Shown here one piece after another: positions 34,621 through 42,277 of a DNA stretch of 64,000 nucleotides. Within the stretch, counting starts at the first letter, position 1. Each line of letters starts with the position of its first letter. Location of the stretch: positions 62,001-126,000 of the forward strand of contig JAEUHI010000085.1 in the NCBI GenBank assembly GCA_016795385.1. The letters are read 5' to 3'. This stretch comes from Verrucomicrobiales bacterium. GTDB lineage: Bacteria > Verrucomicrobiota > Verrucomicrobiia > Verrucomicrobiales > DEV007. The translations under genes were made by a program, and so were the position numbers. The notes beneath the pieces were generated by a model. The model was not told the origin of the DNA and did not search any database. It was given only the letters and a program-made list of their open reading frames with translations.

Positions 34621-37237
34621 ACCCTAGCGCCTCTAAGAATTTCTTTAGTCTTGTATTTGCCGCCTCGCCCCGATCCTCGATCTCCCCCATCGTCACCGCG
34701 TATTTATCCCAAAGGTTCTCCACCCGCCCGATCACCGCGCGTAGCTCGCGCTGAAGGTAACCGTCGTAGGTTCCGACCAGCAACCGGTTGAGCCGGGCAA
34801 GGATGAGGTCCTTGGCGTTCTCCCGGCTGATCTTGGCTCGGGCTGCGGCGACCAATTCTTCCATTCGCTCCTCGGTGCCCTTCCGTTGTGCCCGGAGCGT
34901 CTTTCGCTCTTCTTCCAGCGCCTTGTGGACCGAGAGCTTGTTTTCCAGCTCCGCGACTTTCTTCTCCAGCCGGTGGGCTTTTTCCTCCCCCTCCGCCAGC
35001 TCCTCGGCGCTTCCGTTCTTCCGGATTTCGCGGTTGTCCTTCTGCCGCTGCTTCAGCTCGCCTTTCAGGGCCTTCAGCTCGGTCTTCAGCTCCGTTTCCA
35101 ACGCCTTCGGCAACACACCGGATTCCTCGTCCACCTCGGCGTCTTCCTCGGCGGCGGCGGCAAAGAGACCGTCGAGTTCGGCGAGGCGGGCGGCGATCTC
35201 GTCAAGCTGCACGAGCACCTCGGGGAATTCGCTCTGGATCAGCTCCTCGTCGGGAATCAGCTCGGCGCTCCAGCCGCTGGAAGCGATGGAGAGCAGGTCG
35301 GCCTCGACGGTGTCCCACCACTTGGCAAAACCACCCCGCAACTGCTGGGGATCGAGCAGGCCGTATTTCTCCAAGGCTTCTGGCAAAGACGCCGCGAGAT
35401 CGCGCCGAAGGTCGAATACCTTTTCCCGGGTGTGGCGGCGGCGGGAGGGTTCATCCTGACCCGGCTTCGCCTCGGTGGGCAGGGACTCGATCCCATGGAC
35501 TTGGCTGGCCCACCAGCACTGAATCGCCTCGGTGAAGCGCCCATGGGCGGAGAGCACTCCCTCGTGACCCGCGATCGTCTCCTTGATGTCGCCCTTGGCG
35601 GTGATGGCGGCCCGGAAATCGGCGTAGTCGTCGGCGGGCTTTCGCGGCTGGAAGAGGGCATCCCAAAGGCCCGTAAAGGGGTGCATCCCTTCGCCAAGGG
35701 CCTCGATCTCGCCCATGGGGAGACCTCCATGGAGGTGCGCCCGCACGTCGTGGGGCTCGGGAGGCGGGGCATTGTCCACATAGCGGCGGATGTTGCAGTT
35801 CCAATCCTCCTCGCGCAGCTCCTGGACAGGGACGATGCGCGAGTATTTGGGTAGCTCCAGCCGCTCGCGGTAAGTGTGGCTGATCTTTTCGATGTCTTCC
35901 TGCCGCAAGCGGTTCTGCGCCTTGCCCTCGAAGTACTCCCGGTCGGCATTGATGAAGAGCACGCCTTCGCGTTTGTCGGCTCCTGCCTTGTCGATCACCA
36001 GAATCGCCGCCGGGATGCCGGTGCCGTAGAAAATCTGAGCAGGCAGGCCGATCACGGCATCGAGCAGCCCCGAGGTGATGAGCCGCTCGCGGCAGTCCTT
36101 TTCGTTTCCGCCCCGGAAGAGGACGCCATGGGGCATCACCACAGCCATCTTCCCGTCCACTTTCAGCGAGGCGACCATGTGCTGCACGAACATCAGGTCG
36201 GCTTTCTTTCCGCTCTCGGGCATCCACGTGTGGAAGCGCTCCTTGAACTTCATCCCCGTCTTGCTGTAGTTCTGCGAGAAGGGCGGATTGGCGAGGATGC
36301 GGTCGAACCGGCGAATCTCTCCGGACGCGTCGAGGTGCAGAGGCTCGGCGAGGGTGTCGCCCTGCCGGATGTCGGTCTGCCGCGATCCGTGGAGGATCAT
36401 GTTCATCTTGCAGATGGCCCATGTGGTGCCGTTCATCTCCTGCCCGAAGAGGGAGAGGTCGGTGGGGTCTCCGCCGGATTCCTCGACGTAGGCGCGGGAA
36501 TGGATCAACATGCCACCGGAGCCACAGCAGGGGTCGTAGACCTCCATGTGCTGTCTCGGCTCAACCATCAGCACCATGGTGCGGACGACCTCGGGAGGTG
36601 TGAAGAACTCCCCGCCCTTTTTCCCCGCGGAATCGGCGAAGAATTTGATGAGGTACTCGTAGGCCGCCCCGAGCAGGTCGGGAAACTCGAAGTCGGCGTT
36701 GCTCAGGGGAATCTTGTCAAAGTGCTGGATGAGCTGGACGAGCGTCGCGTCGGGGATGGCCTTCTGGCCCGACTTCTTGTTGAAGTTGATGTTTCCCTCC
36801 AGCACATCCTCAAGGATGCCGAGGTTCGCGTCCTCGATGGCGGCGAGGGCTCGATTCAGGGCGGAGCCGACGTTTTCCTTCACGTGCCGCAGACGCGACC
36901 AGTGGACGGGAATCTCGACGGTGATCTCGTTGCCCTCGTCGTCGAGGTGGGTTTTCTCCAAGGCGGTGGGGACGAAAAACCCGCCCATGCCGGGTTTCAG
37001 GTACTGCTCGGGATCGGCGAGGAGCTTCTCGACCAGCTCGGGCTTCATCTCCGACTTCTCCAGCCGGTGGCGGAGCAGGGCATGGTCCACGTCGAACTGG
37101 TCGCTCAGGCGCTTCAGGAAGAGCATCCCGAAGATGAACTCCTTGTAGTCGCTCGCGTCCATGTTTCCGCGCAGGATGTCGCAGGCTTTGAAGAGGAGGG
37201 ACTCAAGGTGGAAGAGGGTGAGCTTGGGGGCGGACAT
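34613..37237 (-). CDS. hsdM: Type I restriction methyltransferase subunit, long form
   Basis: ATG 37237 gives 874 residues (MSAPKLTLFHLESLLF); the listed longer frame has a Pro/Arg-rich leader without coding character. The N6-adenine methyltransferase motifs are DPCCGSGGM near residue 234 and NPPF near 316. The last ~400 residues are an extension rich in charged coiled-coil (about 640-800: KLSVHKALEEERKTLRAQR), absent from the shorter ~500-residue HsdM. That extended type is known in some type I systems. HsdM methylates the host site and forms the trimer core with HsdS. Confidence 0.93.
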   Translation of the reverse strand: MSAPKLTLFHLESLLFKACDILRGNMDASDYKEFIFGMLFLKRLSDQFDVDHALLRHRLEKSEMKPELVEKLLADPEQYLKPGMGGFFVPTALEKTHLDDEGNEITVEIPVHWSRLRHVKENVGSALNRALAAIEDANLGILEDVLEGNINFNKKSGQKAIPDATLVQLIQHFDKIPLSNADFEFPDLLGAAYEYLIKFFADSAGKKGGEFFTPPEVVRTMVLMVEPRQHMEVYDPCCGSGGMLIHSRAYVEESGGDPTDLSLFGQEMNGTTWAICKMNMILHGSRQTDIRQGDTLAEPLHLDASGEIRRFDRILANPPFSQNYSKTGMKFKERFHTWMPESGKKADLMFVQHMVASLKVDGKMAVVMPHGVLFRGGNEKDCRERLITSGLLDAVIGLPAQIFYGTGIPAAILVIDKAGADKREGVLFINADREYFEGKAQNRLRQEDIEKISHTYRERLELPKYSRIVPVQELREEDWNCNIRRYVDNAPPPEPHDVRAHLHGGLPMGEIEALGEGMHPFTGLWDALFQPRKPADDYADFRAAITAKGDIKETIAGHEGVLSAHGRFTEAIQCWWASQVHGIESLPTEAKPGQDEPSRRRHTREKVFDLRRDLAASLPEALEKYGLLDPQQLRGGFAKWWDTVEADLLSIASSGWSAELIPDEELIQSEFPEVLVQLDEIAARLAELDGLFAAAAEEDAEVDEESGVLPKALETELKTELKALKGELKQRQKDNREIRKNGSAEELAEGEEKAHRLEKKVAELENKLSVHKALEEERKTLRAQRKGTEERMEELVAAARAKISRENAKDLILARLNRLLVGTYDGYLQRELRAVIGRVENLWDKYAVTMGEIEDRGEAANTRLKKFLEALGYE

Positions 37238-37332
37238 ACGGCCCATTCCTATAGCATTCTGGCATGGGCTTGTCGAGGGGTGCGGACGCCCCACCGCAAC
37301 GGCTCCCTGCTCGGTGCCTGATCGATGGCAAG

Positions 37333-38184
37333 TCAAAGAGGGTGGGAATGCCTCTCGATGAGCCGGGACGCGTGAGAGGCCGTCTGAGGGGCCTGTAGCC
37401 ACTGCTCCCAAAGGGAGGGGTAATCGATCGAGACGAATTCGATCTTTCCCCCGTTCATCAGTCGGGAAAACCGGGCGAGTTCGAAGCGGAGCTGGTCGTA
37501 GGGTGAAAGCTCGTCGCGGTTCGTGGGTTCCCAGAAGATGAACCCAAGAGTCAGGGCTTTGCCCGTCATCAGAGGCTCTCTCCGGGGGAGGTTGATCAGC
37601 CCCAGCGCGTGCTTCAGGAGCTGGGGCACGTCGAGGTAGGCGAACGGCTCCGATCCGGACCGGACGGCGGTGAAGGCCGCAAGAAGGCGGGGGCAACCGC
37701 AGTTCTGAAAGGCAGCCTCGTAGACCGGGGCGAATTCCGGCTTCGTCTGCTCCAGAGTTTCAAGGAACTTGCTCTCGACCGCCAAGACCCGGTTGGGGGA
37801 ACGGGCGACGAAGTCGAGGTTGGGTGGCGTCCCACCGAGACCCGTTGGGAGCTTCCCCTCGAAGGCAAACTCCGTGAATCCTTTGAGTCCCTTGAAGTCG
37901 AGCCAATCCGGGCTCTCTCTCGCCGGGCCGAAGGCATTCACGCAGAGCGCCGACGAGGAGTAAGCGGCGCTGAGTTTCGGGACGGGTCGGCTCAATTCTC
38001 CTCCGCTGCCTTTCTGGAAGTGGGGTTCGATCAGGTCGGGGCGCAGTCCATCCAAGAGACCCCTCTTCCAGTCCCTGAAGTGGGCAGAATAGCCGCTCGA
38101 AACAAGGAAGGGCTCCGTGCCGATGAGCCCATGCAGGTGATCCCTGACGGCGATTTCCGCCTGCTTTCTCGTCACGACTCTCAT
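37333..38184 (-). CDS. PGN_0703-like PD-(D/E)xK nuclease
   Basis: ATG 38184 gives 283 residues; the extension to 38364 lacks coding character. The nuclease core is visible: TEFAFEGKLPTG (Glu108), then NLDFVARSPNRVLAVESKFLE with Asp124, Glu137 and Lys139, the classic D...ExK arrangement. The segment SSSALCVNAFGP is typical of the PGN_0703 putative restriction nuclease family. It sits 95 bases upstream of hsdM on the same strand. Whether it functions with the type I system or alone is unknown. Confidence 0.7.
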   Translation of the reverse strand: MRVVTRKQAEIAVRDHLHGLIGTEPFLVSSGYSAHFRDWKRGLLDGLRPDLIEPHFQKGSGGELSRPVPKLSAAYSSSALCVNAFGPARESPDWLDFKGLKGFTEFAFEGKLPTGLGGTPPNLDFVARSPNRVLAVESKFLETLEQTKPEFAPVYEAAFQNCGCPRLLAAFTAVRSGSEPFAYLDVPQLLKHALGLINLPRREPLMTGKALTLGFIFWEPTNRDELSPYDQLRFELARFSRLMNGGKIEFVSIDYPSLWEQWLQAPQTASHASRLIERHSHPL

Positions 38185-38240
38185 GCGCCCAATCGACCTG
38201 AGGACGAAGCACCCTGCTTGCTTCGATTTCAAGCGGGAGC

Positions 38241-38268
38241 TTGCTTTTCCAATAAGTGTGTATATATT
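38241..38268 (+). promoter_or_regulatory. Promoter-like element in the resolvase leader
   Basis: TTGCTT (38241-38246), a 16-base spacer and TATATT (38263-38268). The spacer region AATAAGTGTGTATATAT (38251-38267) nearly repeats that at 22203-22219. It points toward the resolvase gene 148 bases further on, across a leader with a CCGGATTCCGG palindrome. Confidence 0.45.
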
Positions 38269-38415
38269 AGAGAGTGTTCCCCAAAAAGGGTTGTTCGGGA
38301 AACGGGCCAAAACCGCCGGATTCCGGCCCTTTTGAGGGGCAAGGCACCGTACCTCGAAAACCATTAGGTTTCCCTAACACGCCAGCGAAACCAGCCATCC
38401 CCACCCCAACACCCC

Positions 38416-39069
38416 TTGCAGGCCACATCTCCCGTCCCGGTTGCCATCCTCGTCCGAGTCTCCACTACGAAACAGGAGACTACCCGTCAGATCACCGAGC
38501 TGAGGAGCCATGCAGAGAAGGCCGGGTGGGAGGTGATCGCCGTCTGTGAAGAGGTCATCAGCGGCGCTGCCGACTCCAACGAACGACGGGGGATGGCCCA
38601 AGTCCTCGAACTGGCCCGACAAGGGAAGATTCGGAAAGTCCTCGTCCACGAAGTCTCCCGGATCGCCCGGAAGAACTCCATCGCCCACGGCTTCCTCGAA
38701 GAGCTGACCGATCTGGGGGTTTCCCTCTATTGGCACTCCCAGGGCGTCGAGACCCTCCTACCCTCCGGGAAGCGCAATCCTGCCGTAGGCTTCATGTTCA
38801 GCCTGCTCGCTGAAATGGCCCAAGCCGAGCGCGAGACCCTCAGAGAGCGAATCCTCTCCGGAATGGCTCAAGCAAGGAAGGAGGGGCGACGGATCGGTCG
38901 GCCCCGGGGGACTGTCCTCTCTGGAGACCAGCTCCTGAAGAAGTACCCCCGCGTCGTCCGACTTCTGAGGGAAGGTCACTCCGTCCGGAACACCGCCTCG
39001 ATCTCGGAGGTTTCGACGAATACGGTGCAGAAAATTCGTTCGATCACTTGCTCATTAAGCCGGGCTTAG
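38416..39069 (+). CDS. Serine recombinase (resolvase/invertase family)
   Basis: This 217-residue small serine recombinase opens with TTG 38416; no ATG is available in the short leader. The catalytic serine is Ser16 in LVRVSTTKQ, followed by the R-x-x-x-R region, and the C-terminal helix-turn-helix DNA-binding part starts at RRIGRPRGT and ends NTASISEVSTNTVQKIRSIT. It is not the integrase of the island, whose ends match a tyrosine recombinase, so a role in multimer resolution or in another insertion is likely. A conspicuous hairpin region follows its stop. Confidence 0.88.
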   Translation: MQATSPVPVAILVRVSTTKQETTRQITELRSHAEKAGWEVIAVCEEVISGAADSNERRGMAQVLELARQGKIRKVLVHEVSRIARKNSIAHGFLEELTDLGVSLYWHSQGVETLLPSGKRNPAVGFMFSLLAEMAQAERETLRERILSGMAQARKEGRRIGRPRGTVLSGDQLLKKYPRVVRLLREGHSVRNTASISEVSTNTVQKIRSITCSLSRA

Positions 39070-39126
39070 TTTTCGCAACGGCTAATCGAACTACCGAGTG
39101 AAGCACCGAAGAGCCTAGTAAAAACA

Positions 39127-39188
39127 ATCCAGTCCAACCCCCCTAAAGGGGGGATTGGACTATGGATGGTTTTACAGCCCCTCCATAG
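39127..39188. repeat. Large hairpin pair between resolvase and repA-like gene
   Basis: AGTCCAACCCCCC (39131-39143), a TAAA loop, and GGGGGG (39148-39153) with one bulged A and TTGGACT (39155-39161) form a 13-bp stem. ATCC and GGAT can extend it. CTATGGA (39160-39166) can instead pair with TCCATAG (39182-39188), so the two folds compete. No T-run follows, arguing against a simple terminator. Position just before the replication genes suggests an origin, a resolvase site or an attenuator. Confidence 0.55.
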
Positions 39189-39298
39189 ACTCATGGCTAC
39201 ATCGCGGTGATCCATCAAGAATTGCGCCAAATGGGTCAAAACGATTTTTCTTCAAAAAATCTTCTCTGCTCAAATCGGTTCCGCGTTCTTCAGGTAGT

Positions 39299-40558
39299 AT
39301 GAGCCAAACTCTACTACCCCAGAACAAAATCGAAGAAACCCAGAAAGCCCTGAGAAGTCTTTTTGCCGAAGAATTCCCCGAAAAACTGAAACACCCCTCA
39401 GCCGGAGCCAGTGAAGAGCCGAGCCAAGGCAGAAATCAACAAAACTCCTCAAACGAGCAACACTCTTCAGGAAAGGGAGCCCCGCCCGCCCCCGGCGATG
39501 GCATTAGTAGACCTGAACAGTTAAGCGAACTTCAGAAGCTGGTAAAAGGCATACTTCCAGAAGCCTCCCCCATCGAAGTCAAACACGAACCGCTTCCATT
39601 CCTCTCGTTTGCCTCTCTACTCGAAGCCGCAGAGACCCCGCCTCCTCAGACCGTCGTCGAAAACTTCCTGAGAAGAGGCGACGTCGGAATGATCGGTGCG
39701 AAGGCAAAAGAGAAAAAGAGCATGTTTGTTGCTCAGTTGGCTCTCGCGGTTGAATCTGGAAGAACGTTCTTATCACTCAAAACCGAGAAAACGAAGGTCC
39801 TCCTGATCGACGGAGAGCTGCGACCCCACGATCTGGGGAAGAGGCTCAAGAAGATTGCAGGACCAAACGCGGACTCCGTCCAAAACCTCCTTGTCCATTC
39901 GAGCAGGGCAAATCCGGAGAGTGGAGGTTTCGACACCATTCTTGAGCAGATCAAGGCTCAGCCCGAACTGGACGATGTCGGCTTTTTCATCTTCGACCCG
40001 CTCTACCGGTATATCCCAGCAGGAAGCGAGATGGACTGCGCCGTGATGCAATTTCAATTAGAACTACTCCAGCGGTTCGCGTCCGAACGAGATGCCGCAG
40101 TGCTTCTTGTTCACCACTTTCCCAAGGGAAGTCGTTCCTCGAACTCCCACATTGAACAGACCGCGGGAAGCTCCGTGATCAGTCGTATGATTGACAGCCT
40201 GATCACCTTGACACGAAACAATTCAGCGAACTGCACCAACATCGAGTTTACAACCCGACATTTCCAAGAACCTGAGAAAATGGTCGCACGCTGGTTCAAC
40301 AATCGCTTCATGATCGATCCTTCGGTCAAACCCGATTCCGGGGTGGTAAACGCCCAAACCAAATCGAAGCGAAAGAATATGTCATTGCTTCTGGCGAAAA
40401 TTCCATCTGAGGGGATTCCGAAGAAGGTTCTTCAAAAATCCACCGAAGAATACATTAAGAAGTCAACCTGCTACAACTACCTCAAGGAACTGGAGCAAGA
40501 CCGGCAAATTCGAATCGAAGGCGAATTTGTCTTTAAAGTGATTCCAACAGTCTTCTGA
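39299..40558 (+). CDS. RepA-like AAA-type replication ATPase
   Basis: ATG 39299 gives 419 residues; the frame open from 39155 reads through the hairpin region and is rejected. The N-terminal ~100 residues are Ser/Asn/Pro-rich and probably disordered. The P-loop region is GAKAKEKKS at 133-141, a modified Walker A of the AAA_25/RepA type, followed by the acidic Walker B in VGFFIFDPLYRY and the sensor VLLVHHFPKG. The RepA family are hexameric helicase-like initiators of plasmids and phages. It is coupled with the primase gene, which begins six bases after its stop. Confidence 0.85.
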   Translation: MSQTLLPQNKIEETQKALRSLFAEEFPEKLKHPSAGASEEPSQGRNQQNSSNEQHSSGKGAPPAPGDGISRPEQLSELQKLVKGILPEASPIEVKHEPLPFLSFASLLEAAETPPPQTVVENFLRRGDVGMIGAKAKEKKSMFVAQLALAVESGRTFLSLKTEKTKVLLIDGELRPHDLGKRLKKIAGPNADSVQNLLVHSSRANPESGGFDTILEQIKAQPELDDVGFFIFDPLYRYIPAGSEMDCAVMQFQLELLQRFASERDAAVLLVHHFPKGSRSSNSHIEQTAGSSVISRMIDSLITLTRNNSANCTNIEFTTRHFQEPEKMVARWFNNRFMIDPSVKPDSGVVNAQTKSKRKNMSLLLAKIPSEGIPKKVLQKSTEEYIKKSTCYNYLKELEQDRQIRIEGEFVFKVIPTVF

Positions 40559-40563
40559 ATCGA

Positions 40564-41709
40564 ATGAACTACACGACGAACACAATGTCACCATACACCG
40601 AGCAATCCTTTGGGCATCCCCTAGCGGGAATTCGCTTTGTCATCGAGCGGAATTTTCTCAGGATGAAATCCGACCATGAAAGTGAGATCGCTCAATGCGA
40701 TGCGATTCTTTCCGGGATTGTTGAAGGGAGTGACTCCAAGAAGAAACTCGCTTCACAGGTTCGGGAGCAGCATCTCAGGATGCTGCGGGACTTGGAATCG
40801 GGTTACCTCTTCGATAAACTCCACGAGATCGAAAAGATTTTCGCGGTTTTTGGAATGAAAACGGTTCTACTGCCAATCCGCTATTGCACAAAGAAGCCGT
40901 TCCATGACGATTGGCCGAATTTGAAGTTTGAGGACACGTGCGAGGTCTCTTACTGCGAAGACTTGATTTCGGGAAACATCGGAATAGTGCAAGGAGAAGC
41001 GAGCGAAAATCTTGTCAGTGTAGACGTCGATTCAGATCAGGATTTCATCGACTTTTTGAAACTCAATCCCAGACTTTCGAGGTCGGTGAAGACACGCGGC
41101 AGTCGTGGTGGAAACCTGTGGTTGCGAATGACTGGCGAATATCCCCGAGTGTCGCCGGTAAAGCGTCTGTCGATCGAGGAGAAGTGGGGCGAGTTTCGTG
41201 GCACTGGCGGCCAAACCGTCGTTTACGGAAGACACCCAAGTTTTGAGGACTACAAGATTCTATTGATGGATCAACCCCAAGAAATCGTTGAATGTGAATT
41301 CGATGAAATCATTTGGCCTGCCAGTGTGATCGCTCCTCGGAGGTCCGAAGCGCGGGGCGCGGTGGAAGCTTCTCAAAAGGCGGTCATCCAACAGTTCGTC
41401 AGGAGAAACCAAACGTTTCCTAATACCGGAAAATCCTCCCCAACAGACGCGTTGAAGAAGCAATTCGATCTCGCGACGTTTGCGATGGAATGCATCCCGG
41501 GCGCATCATTCCACAGCAAGGGAGTGATGATCTCGTGCCCCTTCCATGTGGAGCGGACGCCTTCCTGCTACGTTAAGGTGGATCACTTCCATTGTTTCGG
41601 ATGCGAGGAGAGAGGAGACGCGTTCTCGCTTATCATGAAGCAATATGGCATATCCTTCCCACAGGCACGAAACCTCATCGAAAAGGTAGTGGCGAGCGGA
41701 CTGATGTGA
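40564..41709 (+). CDS. Prim-pol type primase with C-terminal CHC2 zinc finger
   Basis: This protein has 381 residues. The N-terminal and central part carries an archaeo-eukaryotic-type primase/polymerase (prim-pol) signature: GNIGIVQGEASENLVSVDVDSDQDF, then KTRGSRGGNLWLR and GEFRGTGGQTVVYG. The C-terminus (~320-370) has a CHC2-type zinc finger: CPFHVERTPSCYVKVDHFHCFGC, followed by GDAFSLIMKQYGISF. In DnaG-type primases this finger is at the N-terminus ahead of Toprim, so here the order is reversed. With the RepA-like ATPase it would let the excised element replicate. It sits six bases after that gene. Confidence 0.82.
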   Translation: MNYTTNTMSPYTEQSFGHPLAGIRFVIERNFLRMKSDHESEIAQCDAILSGIVEGSDSKKKLASQVREQHLRMLRDLESGYLFDKLHEIEKIFAVFGMKTVLLPIRYCTKKPFHDDWPNLKFEDTCEVSYCEDLISGNIGIVQGEASENLVSVDVDSDQDFIDFLKLNPRLSRSVKTRGSRGGNLWLRMTGEYPRVSPVKRLSIEEKWGEFRGTGGQTVVYGRHPSFEDYKILLMDQPQEIVECEFDEIIWPASVIAPRRSEARGAVEASQKAVIQQFVRRNQTFPNTGKSSPTDALKKQFDLATFAMECIPGASFHSKGVMISCPFHVERTPSCYVKVDHFHCFGCEERGDAFSLIMKQYGISFPQARNLIEKVVASGLM

Positions 41710-41856
41710 GCATGATCCGATTTCTTACCGGAAGCGAATTAGGGGCCGGATAGGCGAAGAAGAAAGGAGGAGATCGTTCGCGAAGAATGTGAAATCATTT
41801 TCAGGGGTTACTTCCGCCGAGTGTTTAAGAAAATGGAGGAGCTGATCAGGAATCTG

Positions 41857-41899
41857 ATGACACAATCCGAGATCATTTGTCATCCCCTTGTTTTTTCAT
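41857..41899 (+). terminator. Possible rho-independent terminator after primase
   Basis: ATGACA (41857-41862) pairs with TGTCAT (41878-41883), extendable by AAT/ATT with one bulged C. A run rich in T (41888 onward) follows. The stem is AT-rich and weak. It would end the RepA-primase transcript. Confidence 0.4.
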
Positions 41900-41950
41900 T
41901 TTTTTTCAACTTTTTCGTTCAGCGCTTCAGCAGCGTTACGTTCTTCATTG

Positions 41951-42277
41951 ATGGCGGGAATCCGCATTGACATGAGCACACTCAAACAATTCAACGCTGC
42001 TCTCGGGAAGGACAAGATGACGGTCCTTGCAGTCGCGATCGATCACCTTCGCGATTGGATGCAAGAATCGACGGTGAATCAGACAATCGACGATCAAATC
42101 GAGACCTTGGGCCTTGCCGACCTTGCGGATCGACATGGAATCACCATCAAGGCACTACGTGAGAGAATTTCCTCGAAACTGGGGCCGTCTGCGGTGATTC
42201 GACTCGGGAAGTGCCTTGTAATCCGGAAAACCCGCTACCTTGAGTTTCTGCGGGCCTGTGAGGAGGACGCCCGTTAA
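41951..42277 (+). CDS. Small excisionase-like HTH protein
   Basis: ATG 41951 gives 108 residues; ATG 41972 (MSTLKQFNAALG) is equally possible and gives 101. The C-terminal half (LADLADRHGITIKALRERISSKLGPSAVIRLGKCLVIRKTRYLEFLRAC) resembles winged-helix/excisionase DNA-binding folds. Its gene lies convergent to the integrase and shares the TTAA of the stop codons with it (42274-42277). The location next to int favours an Xis or recombination-directionality role. The resemblance is moderate. Confidence 0.6.
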   Translation: MAGIRIDMSTLKQFNAALGKDKMTVLAVAIDHLRDWMQESTVNQTIDDQIETLGLADLADRHGITIKALRERISSKLGPSAVIRLGKCLVIRKTRYLEFLRACEEDAR

